Shown piece by piece: positions 55,975 through 64,000 of a stretch of 64,000 nt of DNA (position 1 is the stretch's first letter; each line of letters begins with the position of its first letter). The DNA comes from Gryganskiella cystojenkinii (taxonomy: Eukaryota; Mortierellomycota; Mortierellomycetes; Mortierellales; Mortierellaceae), in assembly GCA_015852425.1 (NCBI GenBank), contig JAAAIG010000111.1, forward strand, positions 1-64,000, written 5' to 3'. Position numbers and translations under genes: made by a program. The notes beneath the pieces were generated by a model. The model worked only from the letters and a program-made list of their open reading frames with translations, was not told where the DNA came from and searched no databases.

Positions 55975-57610
55975 TTAGTCCTCATAGCCGGCTTCGATGA
56001 AAAAGGACGGGTATGCATGGAGAGGTCGTGCAAACGTGATGCCGCTCGATAGAGAATAGAACGTACCCTCGATCACCATGCCTGGCGACAACAGCGCGGC
56101 TGCCTCGGCCGACATGGTCAGTGCCCACTCCTCCTCCTTTGGCTTGACTCCTTCAGATTTCATCTCTGTCTTGTCCTCCTTCACGGCTCCTGAGATGGTC
56201 GATGTTAATGACTCCAATGTCGAACAGATGACGGTTGCCAACGCGACAACATCCGTTTCTTGTACTCCTTCGGTCGGTTTTTTCTCGGTTCGAAGAACAA
56301 CACCCGTAAGGAACCGAGTCAGTCTCAAAGGTGTCTCCTGATTAGAAATGACACCCAGAGACGCCAACACAGCATCGCCGGTCGAGGGCAGGTCTGTGAC
56401 TACATATGAATGCGGTAGGTACAAGACTGACAGCGTCAAGGAGATATCATCCGGCATAGTCTTGTTGAAAGCATAGCACTGCGGTGACTCGATTTTAGAT
56501 TTTTTTGCAATCGCGAGTGCCTCTGTCAACTCAGTCTCGTACTCGGGCAACACCCGCTTACAGAGGAGGTATTTCAAAAACGAGGCTACAACCTTGGGCG
56601 CTATCAAGAAGTAGGTGCTTTCGTACCATCCTCGCATCTTGAACATGAAGGAGGAGAGGAACGAGGCGACGACATAGACGAAATCGACCTGCATCTCGAT
56701 CTCGTAGCCTTCCTCGGTCATTGCGTTGGTTGCAGTCAGGTCCTGGTTCGGGTCCATATATCCGTAACTGAAGAAGGTTGATAAGATCTGTTGAGGGATG
56801 ATAGTGAATGTGCGCTCCTTCCTAAAGTTCTCCATCGCCAAGCGGTACCGTTCATCAGCCGGTGTGGAGCTGTTCGTATAGGTGGAAGGGACAAGGAGGT
56901 ATATAAATGGATACAAGAGTCAGATGTCATCAGTGGTACGAAAGATACCCCTTTTGAGCTGCGATAAGAACCATGAATCCTTACACGTCATAGAGTCTCT
57001 CGAAAATCGCCAGGTCTTGGACTTGTTCCTCAAACAGGTCGTCTTCCACTGCAGGATAGTTCTTGTTCTTTTTCTTGTTTTTTCTCTTTTTCTTTTTCTT
57101 CTTTTCCTTGTCCGTAGACTCTTGTCCAGTTATGGTAACTTCCTGCCCATTCGCGTTCATGGAAACCTCACTCATGTGATCCTGTTCTTCGTCCTGGTCA
57201 TCCACGCCAGTTTCTGAAGGTTCGGCCCCGTTTATAGAAAGGGGCGATGTCTCCGCATCTGGGAGGCCGGTGAAGGTGTCGAGGACGGACCGGTCTGGCC
57301 AGTCGTACGCGTCGGAATCGTTGATATCGTCAGCATCATCGTCAAAGAACATAGCGTCATTTGTAGGCTCATAGCGTGACTGCTCCTCGTCCAGGTAGTC
57401 TTCTTCGTCCGAGGTTTCCTGGTTCATGTCTAGACTTGCAAAAGCTCGGTAGAGTTCTTGCCTGAACTCTCTGGAAATAAAAAAAAGGGGCATGAGATGT
57501 CAGCATGCCTGCCAAAAAAAAAAAAAAGGCGCGTATGACAGTATGTGCCGATGATAATGGTTTTGCATCTACTCTTGTTGGTCTTCGTCCATGAGGGGTT
57601 GTGATTCCAT
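55975..57610 (-). CDS. Arb1-like Argonaute siRNA chaperone subunit, 472 aa, three exons
   Basis: Exons 57610-57573, 57470-56985 and 56869-55975, GT-AG introns, 473 codons. Residues 1-170 are acidic with a Lys-rich stretch (DKEKKKKKKRKNKKKNK). The folded part begins STPADERYRLAMENFRKERT. It includes MQVDFVYVVASFLSSFMFKM and APKVVASFLKYLLCKRVLPE followed by YETELTEAL. This pattern, VDF, then FLSS, then a FL-x-YLL-x5-PEY motif, is that of Arb1, which with Arb2 forms the ARC complex holding Argonaute with duplex siRNA in fission yeast. The C-terminus is compact (ALLSPGMVIEGTFYSLSSGI). Identification rests on these motifs and the basic/acidic leader, so it needs a profile search. It implies nuclear RNAi or heterochromatin work. 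Divergent from the 58221 gene. Confidence 0.65.
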
Positions 57611-58220
57611 TGCGAGGGATGTCGAGTGAGTTCAATGGTGAATGTGATGAGGTCTGGTAGGGTGGGTGGTGGAGGAATGCAAACAAAAGAAGCAAGAGAT
57701 GGTGACATGCACCACCAACTCGCAAAACAAAAGGCCCTGAACAAAAGAGAACTTTCAGGACAGGAACAGAAAAGAGCCCGACCACCGAGGGGACGCCACC
57801 ACTTTATCCAAAAAAGTGGTCACACATCAATTTTATTCGCTGTGCAGCCAATGCAACAATCGCCTTATCTGTGATTGGCTGCATGAATCAGATTTTGCGC
57901 GTGAGAACGAATCCTAATTGCAAGAAATGACGCGGAGCAGGGACTGAAACCGTTGACAGCTTGCAGTCATCATGTCTGTAGCATAGGTCATTTGAGGATC
58001 AGAAACAAAACACAGAAACCGACTTTTGCGCGAACCTGTTTTCCCAATTAAATGATTCTCATCTTACCCGGACGCATCCTGATCCACTCTTATCTCTCTC
58101 TCCCTCTATCTTTCTCTCTCTCGTTCTCGCCCTCCTCTTCCGCATCTTTTCTATACACGCTTTCTATCGTTCTCTCGCGGTTCCATTGATCGACACTCAG
58201 TTGTTTTTTTTATATCCAGA
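57611..58220. promoter_or_regulatory. Divergent promoter with paired CCAAT boxes
   Basis: 610 bp between opposed starts. TGCAGCCAAT at 57843-57852 and its exact reverse complement at 57874-57883 place two CCAAT boxes in opposite orientation with 21 bp between. A pyrimidine-rich leader (58080-58215) precedes the right-hand ATG. Confidence 0.6.
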
Positions 58221-59456
58221 ATGGTCTCGACAACCCAAGATTCCACCCCTCTTTCCTCACCAACAACCATCATTGCGCCTATCTCTCAAAAGACCGTTCC
58301 CAAGCAAGACAACATCTCCAATATCGACAACGACGACAAAAACACCGAAGATCCATTGCATCCTACTCCAGAACAGATTCGAAAGTTACAACAGCATCGA
58401 TCCGACTCGACGGTTTTCTCTTCTATTCCCTTCTCTTCTTCTTCATCTTTGTCTCCTCCTTTGAAAAGGCTCGATCTCATCTCACCCCCACCTGTCCTTC
58501 ACATCAACAACTCGCCTCATAAATACAACAGCGACGCGACCAACGCCAACCTCGAACAACATTCCTCACCCTTCGCACTCTCTCACGCCACCGCGACTGA
58601 GATCCAGAATAAACAACGTCTTGAAACCACTACTGTCACGACAAAGACAAACAACACAAAACCCAATAGTCGCAAAAACTCTTTGACCACACCGTTGAGC
58701 GCCAACAGCAACAGTGGTAGCAACGGCAGCAGTAACAACACAGCATCTCTGCCACCTTCCCTCTTTCAATCCTCATCGTCGACTTCGACAACACCTTATT
58801 ACACCCTCGCCGCGTCCACGTTCCCACCCAACGCAAGCACCCAGGTTCACTACTATACCGAAAGTCCCATCATGATCGAAATGAAACAATTTGGGGTCAA
58901 CGAAGGCGCGTCCTCGATTACTTCCTCATCTCCTTCCGCCATCGGTCCCGCGACCGGTACCACCACCGCTGCCACCGCCTCCAACACTGTGATCGAGATG
59001 CCTGGAGCCGATTACCACGATCTGGTTGAGGAATCTAAAAAGTCCCACCCGATCTTCCGCGGTTGGCTCCAAATCCCACCCTCGCTGGCCGGTCGCCCGA
59101 CCTTGACCCCAGAACAGGAACAGCGTCTTCGGTACCAGATCGAGAACGGTCCTGTGGAACTCATGCGCGCTCACCCTCAACGCAGGGACGAGATCTATGG
59201 TGAGGGGCATGTCAAGTCTGGAGATGATACGTTTGTACCTCAGGACAAGACCGTCTCTGCTACCGGCTCGACAGGTGGTTATTTCTCAAGGCTATGGGGT
59301 ATGACGGGTTCGACGCCTGTGGCAAAGACCAGTTCCCCGGCGTCAATGGAGGCCAATACTGCAGAGGCGATCGCGACTGTTCCTGCCCCTGTGACTGAGA
59401 CCGCTGCTGTCGGAGGAGGCGACCGTGATTCGAGGCGTGGTGCCATGGGAGTTTAG
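58221..59456 (+). CDS. Uncharacterised, mostly disordered protein with one conserved-looking block, 411 aa
   Basis: Single-exon gene. Most of the chain is Ser/Thr/Asn/Pro-rich and has no predicted fold. One denser block lies at about residues 255-330: GADYHDLVEESKKSHPIFRG, then WLQIPPSLAGRPTLTPEQEQ and LRYQIENGPVELMRAHPQRR. It mixes Trp, Pro and charged residues, so it is probably the functional core. I do not recognise the family. The start follows a long pyrimidine tract. It is head to head with the Arb1-like gene. Confidence 0.72.
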   Translation: MVSTTQDSTPLSSPTTIIAPISQKTVPKQDNISNIDNDDKNTEDPLHPTPEQIRKLQQHRSDSTVFSSIPFSSSSSLSPPLKRLDLISPPPVLHINNSPHKYNSDATNANLEQHSSPFALSHATATEIQNKQRLETTTVTTKTNNTKPNSRKNSLTTPLSANSNSGSNGSSNNTASLPPSLFQSSSSTSTTPYYTLAASTFPPNASTQVHYYTESPIMIEMKQFGVNEGASSITSSSPSAIGPATGTTTAATASNTVIEMPGADYHDLVEESKKSHPIFRGWLQIPPSLAGRPTLTPEQEQRLRYQIENGPVELMRAHPQRRDEIYGEGHVKSGDDTFVPQDKTVSATGSTGGYFSRLWGMTGSTPVAKTSSPASMEANTAEAIATVPAPVTETAAVGGGDRDSRRGAMGV

Positions 59457-59830
59457 AAAAGAACAAAAAAATCCTTCCGGGATATGGGTTCTAGCCCCAC
59501 AAAAAAAAAAAACCAAAAAAAGTCCTCCCCCCCACCACACGCACACAAAAAAATCATAGACGCGTAAAATAAACATATTGATGTTTCAAAAGAGTAAACA
59601 TTTTTCATTTGTCAAAAAAAAAAAGACTGGTGTCATATGAAAGAAAACAGGGTGTGGGCTTGGGTCTCTACTCAAGTATCAGTCCTGGTATTCCCCACGA
59701 GGGTCACGAGTCTCTTGGACAGTGTTTACTGTGACAGTCCTGCCGTCCTGCCGATACATCACCACCGAGTCTCTATCGAAGGATCTTCTCGAGCGCTGCA
59801 TCCGAGTAGATTGGTAATTGAGGAAGAATT
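59457..59830. other. Intergenic, nothing recognised
   Basis: 374 bp after the stop of the 58221 gene. It has A-rich tracts at 59500-59550 and 59613-59624, probably its 3' UTR, and no coding signal. Confidence 0.5.
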
Positions 59831-60060
59831 CTACTCTATTGTCGACCCGTGATGTATTTGTTTGTGCTCGGTCTGATACGGTAATTTGCTCAATGTCCCT
59901 CGAGATCGACTCGTTCGGGAGAAGCTACAAAGCCGGGACGGGTAGAGATGACCAAGGATCTTCTCCCAGATCTCCAACAGTGAGGATTGGTCCAGACACA
60001 GACTGACCTTTTCCCGACTCACCACTCGTAGAGGACAAGCAGAGAACTCTTGTTGAACGT
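59831..60060 (-). pseudogene. F-box gene relic, copy 1
   Basis: A short frame with an F-box start: LDQSSLLEIWEKILGHLYPS, then RLCSFSRTSRSRG, after which the frame loses similarity and stops. It matches the F-box of the 40702 gene (FEIWEHILTFLYPSQIA) and, at the DNA level, copy 2 at 60354-61118. The C-terminal CxxC part is missing, so it looks like a truncated duplicate. Confidence 0.6.
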
Positions 60061-60353
60061 CCAGCCTTTCCTGGTCTCCGACGAGAGACGGTCGTCGCTC
60101 CTCTGGGGGCCAAAAAGATAACTACTCGTCTTGTAAAGTTATACAGAGAAGGAGTGCAAGGAAGAAGGGTGGAGGAAACCCCCCTCCCCGGTTTACTAGT
60201 GTTGCAACGTGCTATTCACATTGTCCTCATGAGTAGATTAGAAAAAAAAAGAATACGAGAGTGACACAAGGTAGTGCGGCACTGACACCAGGGACAGATA
60301 AATGAATATCACAGCCAACACGAGGATGTCCGATGAATGATGTTATCATATCT

Positions 60354-61118
60354 TTACAGCAACAAAGAGGAAGCGAACTTGCCAAGAATTTTGCAGGCGG
60401 CAGAAAAGAAAAAAAGAGAACGCATTCGACGAGGGTATGCTATGAAGACGATCGAGGGCGAGTTGGTGTTGTGTCGACGCCTAGCCTGAACCGATTCGAT
60501 CCGTCGCATGGCCCGAATCCAAATGGTCTTCACCCTCTCCGGCGTGGCAGCGTGTACGACAGCTTTATCCGCTCCAAGTCTCGTACGACAGCCCAGACAC
60601 AGATGCGGTTTCTTGGGGAAGACCGTTGGGACCCCGACCGACAGCGGCATTTTCTGAGGTACCGTGAACAGGTGATCGTTCTTCAATGGGAACAAATAGC
60701 CACATTCCTCGCAAAGCAGCAGACTGCGCGCGCACATGTACACCATGTAGAAACAACGTTTGGGCATTCGCATGTCCTGAAATGCCTGTACTTGTCTCAA
60801 GGGATCTTGGACGTTCCAAAGAAACATCTTCTTCCAGACCCTGAGTGACACAACGAAAGAGTACATGGTGTAACTTGTCCGAGCGAGACGGCAAAGTTGA
60901 GAAGGGTAGAGATGACCACAGATCCTTCCTCAAATCTTCAATGAGAAGGCTTGATCCAGTTGAAGACGCTCTTGTTCCGGTTCATCGCTGCCTGAGACAC
61001 AGAGTTCGTGCACAGGAGGCGCCGGGGGAAGATCGAGGTCTCGATGGTCCTGGGGAGTAGCGTTCTCGGTCTGCGGATCGATATTATTTACAAATCGTTC
61101 ATCGGTATGAGAGATCAT
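60354..61118 (-). pseudogene. F-box gene relic, copy 2, with in-frame TGA
   Basis: From an ATG at 61118 the frame reads through an acidic/Pro leader to LDQAFSLKI, then hits TGA (60932-60930) exactly where the related F-boxes have the Trp of EIW. Read past it, the frame continues GRICGHLYPSQLCRLARTSY and TMYSFVVSLRVWKKMF, then FYMVYMCARSLLLCEECGYL and LCLGCRTRLG, matching the CxxC layout of the 40702 gene, to a stop at 60354. A nonsense change in an otherwise preserved frame suggests recent decay, unless it is a base-calling error or a short intron removes the stop. Confidence 0.65.
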
Positions 61119-62206
61119 CTTGACCGGTCGACGGTAGAAGGGTAAGGAAGGAAAAAAATTGAAAAATAGGTTACAGTTTTGTATGTGGTCCATTAACAGT
61201 ACCATGTTATATCATATGCTCTGGCTTATGAATTGATAGATCGAAGCCTTCGATATATTAACGAGTTGTTCAAAAGCTTTTTATTCGAAGTTACTACGAG
61301 GTGCAACGACCATTTGGATAGAACGCCCTCTACCAAAAGGTTCCAAAGAATCAATGGGTGAAGATATTTAGAAGAATATCAACTCTTGCAATCTCTGGAC
61401 TCCTCGAGACTCGACATGACGAACCCTCTCGATCGTGGCTTGGACCTTTTTTTCGACTCGTTGTTTTTTGTTATTTGTAAGAAGATTGTTACACCCCGTG
61501 AGAGTGCCTTTTTTGACCATACTCCGAGGGGTGGGGAGACTACAACCATTTTTTCAATGACAGTTTGTTTGATTTCTTCCTCTTATGCTATGACAGACAA
61601 GTGCAGATCATAATCACAGCTTCAGGAAATGATGACATATAGTAGACATAATGCGACATGAAAACGCACAACAAGAGAGGAAGGACAGGAGTTGAAGGAG
61701 ACGCAAAAGAAACGGCTAATGAAATGAAGAAAAGGCGTCAGAAATGCAAATTGCCAGTGCTACTCCAACTCAGACTTGTAAGCACAATCAAATGTGTTCG
61801 AACAGCTACAATTGTGAACCATCTCATACGCACTTAGCCGTGAGTTTCTCAATGGCACCAAAGAAAAAGTCGTGACCGAAAAACATGGTTATAATCTCAC
61901 CTCACCCCTCTGAGAATGGTTTAAAAAGGCACTCTCACGGGGAGTAAGTCTTAGGGGGGGAACTGATTTTGCTAAAATTCTAATTCCATTCCCTGGAATT
62001 ATACCCATTATCCCCCAAGCATTTCTCAAGCCCCTGTGCGAAGACCCTCAAATGACTATGTCTCATCGAGACTCCTGTTCTCTCTTTTTTTTTTTTATTC
62101 CTTTCGCTAGCTGCCAAAGTCCAAAACTGTCACTAAACACTTGCAAGCTATCCTATTACATTTGATTGAACAGCCTTCAATCAGATCCCATTCTCAGGGA
62201 AACTAG
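61119..62206. promoter_or_regulatory. Intergenic: upstream of the secreted-protein gene
   Basis: 1088 bp with no supported gene. It contains a TCTCTTTTTTTTT tract near 62083-62095 and several A/T-rich stretches. The right end should carry the promoter of the secreted protein. Short frames near 61386-61613 lack protein-like content. Confidence 0.45.
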
Positions 62207-64000
62207 ATGCTTCCAATGAGGTTCCTAAATCTCAACACGGCGATTTTGCTCGCCGTTGCCTCGTTCACTGGAGTTGTTTGCAGCGCCGAGGTACCAGCAG
62301 TTCAACAACAGGCGATATTGGAGGCGCCTTCAAGCAACGACGACGATTTTGTTGCAGCAAATCACGGCAAGCCCAAGAATTGCAAGTGAATCTTCCGATC
62401 CCTTCAACCTTCAACCTCTCAACCTCATCTTGATTTTTTTTCTTTTTTTTGTCTCCTCTCTAACGCTATCATCTATTCCATATTCACAACGAACTGTTTG
62501 TATCCAATCGTAGGCACGACCCTTAATCTCGCTTGCGAAAATGTTGTTATCGATAGTATTCTTGTCTGGGACATTACCGCCCCTCCGGTCAATGCTCATA
62601 TGGTTGCTACTAACAACCGCCACCACCATTTTCGACATGGCCATCGTCATCATCGACAGCGTCACCACCACCATCGTAAACACAACCACCATGGCCACAA
62701 ACAGAAGCACCATCACCATAAAAACAAGCACGATGGTTCTGGTAGTAAACAATGCAAGGTGACCATCATCGACATGGACACACCATGTTCTAGATTGCCA
62801 CCAACGATCACCCCTACCATAGTTAACGGAACATCTTTGGCTGACGAAGAAGACGAGACTGATAACGAGGATATTCGAACCGACAACGAAAATGATCCTC
62901 AAATCGACGACGAAGAAGATAATGATGGTAAAGTCAATGATGAAGAAGACAGCTCGCTCAGTGTCGGCTTGCCTACAGAAGAGTCGAGTTCGTCAATGGT
63001 CAAGCTCAGCAAGCGTGCTCCAGACCCCAGTGCGAGTCACCCTTGGGCGGGTCTTTGTGTCAGTATTGGAACACATTGCGGAAGCGGACTCTTCGGTTAC
63101 AGCTTCACCACTAATGGCATCTACAAGTGTCTCGAAATCGGGGTCAAGCCGATCTTTATCAAAAACTGCAATGGTGGATGCAATACTGGTAATTGTGAAT
63201 CTGAGACCTCCAACCCTCAGTGCATTCCCTTAATCAAGCCGATCAAGGATCTAATCCGTCACACCGTCACAACGATCGAGGGTCTTCCTCTGGGCCCTGA
63301 AGCCTCAGGTCTTCTCAAAATCGCTGTCGGTACCAATTTGAGTGCCTATTTTGATAATGGTGTTGACAGTGCTGGCGCCACAGCTGCGATTTTGGCGGCT
63401 GCGATTCCTCAAATCGTTGATGTCCTCAAAGCGACCCAGAGCTCCTTGGGACCTGTCTTGAACATTGCCGACCCTGCCTTCCAGGTCTTATATGGCATCT
63501 TGGGCGAGTTTACCAAAGTTTCGACAGATCTTGCTGCCTGTACCGGCGCCAAACCGGATTGCACGGGATTGGTAGTCCTCTCTGGATATGCCATCAAGAT
63601 TGCCTTGCCAATTGTGCGAGCTTATCTGACTGTCAAATTCCCACGTAATTCTAACCACATGATGTTGATACCACCTTGCTTTCTCCATCCTCATTTCCCA
63701 TCAACTAACACTGTCGTCCGAATTCTTTGTTTATTTTATTCTTCCTTTTTCATCAGCGGCCGCTGTGGCTTTTCTGGTATTGCAGCCAACCATTGACAAG
63801 ATCACGGATGGTCTGATTGCAGGCAACGATGCAGGTCTCACCAGTCTCCTCTCTATGATTGTTGACGCAACCACAGGCGTTGCTGGCACTATTATGCCGG
63901 CACCTCTCAAGGCCATTCTCGGTGTCACCCAGTCGATTTTGGGTATTATCAAGAACTGTAATAGCCCTACTGGCTCCATCACCTCCCCCACTGTCGGACC
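62207..64000 (+). CDS. Secreted His-rich/acidic precursor protein, 5' part (runs off the right edge)
   Basis: Exons 62207-62381, 62514-63644 and 63757 to the edge. Intron 1 is best read as GC-AG (T|GCAAGT), giving KPKNCTTLNLACENVV; an alternative GT donor at 62385 with a later acceptor at 62555 also keeps frame but drops that segment. A signal peptide (FLNLNTAILLAVASFTGVVC) opens the protein. Next come a His-rich block (about 24 His in 50 residues, HHH and HxH patterns), a Cys-containing stretch, an acidic block rich in Asp/Glu, and a Lys-Arg site (KLSKR|APDP) like a Kex2 cut. After it lies a domain with eight or more Cys (LCVSIGTHCGSGLFGYS, IKNCNGGCNTGNCE) and a long hydrophobic helical part (GATAAILAAAIPQIVDVL, ILGIIKNC). 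It may bind metal through the His block and mature by cleavage. I do not recognise the family. Confidence 0.75.

Noticed and set aside
61386..61613. A 75-codon plus-strand frame upstream of the secreted-protein gene
   Set aside because: Short, with no protein-like composition and no link by splicing to the downstream gene.

Overview
This is a nuclear contig from a filamentous fungus, most likely an early-diverging mould of the Mortierellomycota/Mucoromycota (inferred from gene content and style, not from a database search). Genes are dense and on both strands. They carry short GT-AG introns, serine/threonine- and glutamine-rich tails and pyrimidine-rich 5' flanks. The expanded F-box and F-box/LRR families, a DM15-containing LARP1 and an Arb1-like protein fit that placement. 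There are two runs of N, at 15040-15553 and 34531-34540.

Layout. 0-10 kb: three F-box or F-box/LRR genes (one cut by the left edge) around a BTB-BACK-TLDc gene, all on the minus strand. 10-19 kb: a five-exon cytochrome P450, the exocyst subunit Sec5 (interrupted by the large gap), tRNA-Asn(GTT), and an MFS monocarboxylate-type transporter. 20-26 kb: LARP1 (La motif plus DM15) divergent from an unrecognised poly-Q protein. 26-34 kb: an FAD monooxygenase with a very long low-complexity tail, then mitochondrial GatC divergent from an aprataxin-like DNA-repair hydrolase. 35-40 kb: a seven-exon coiled-coil protein I do not recognise. 40-43 kb: an F-box gene followed by an LRR reading frame without an F-box, with a possible small membrane-protein gene on the other strand. 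43-46 kb: the spliceosome-associated proteins PPIL4 and NOSIP, head to head. 47-53 kb: a LIM-domain protein and a rhodanese plus dual-specificity phosphatase. 53-56 kb: gene-poor, rich in simple repeats. 56-59.5 kb: an Arb1-like RNAi/heterochromatin factor divergent from a disordered protein. 59.8-61.1 kb: two decayed F-box copies. 62.2 kb to the right edge: a secreted precursor with a histidine-rich block, an acidic block and a Lys-Arg processing site.

The genes do not form one pathway. Themes are ubiquitin-ligase adaptors (F-box, possibly BTB), RNA biology (LARP1, PPIL4, NOSIP, Arb1, tRNA-Asn) and housekeeping functions (Sec5, GatC, aprataxin). Several neighbours are head to head over 0.4-1 kb and may share promoters. 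Exon structures were built by hand from splice consensus and reading-frame phase. All resolved multi-exon models sum to whole codons, except Sec5, whose middle is missing. I found no transposon, rRNA or CRISPR array. The most novel items are the histidine-rich secreted precursor, the tailed FAD monooxygenase, the BTB-BACK-TLDc protein and several uncharacterised fungal proteins.
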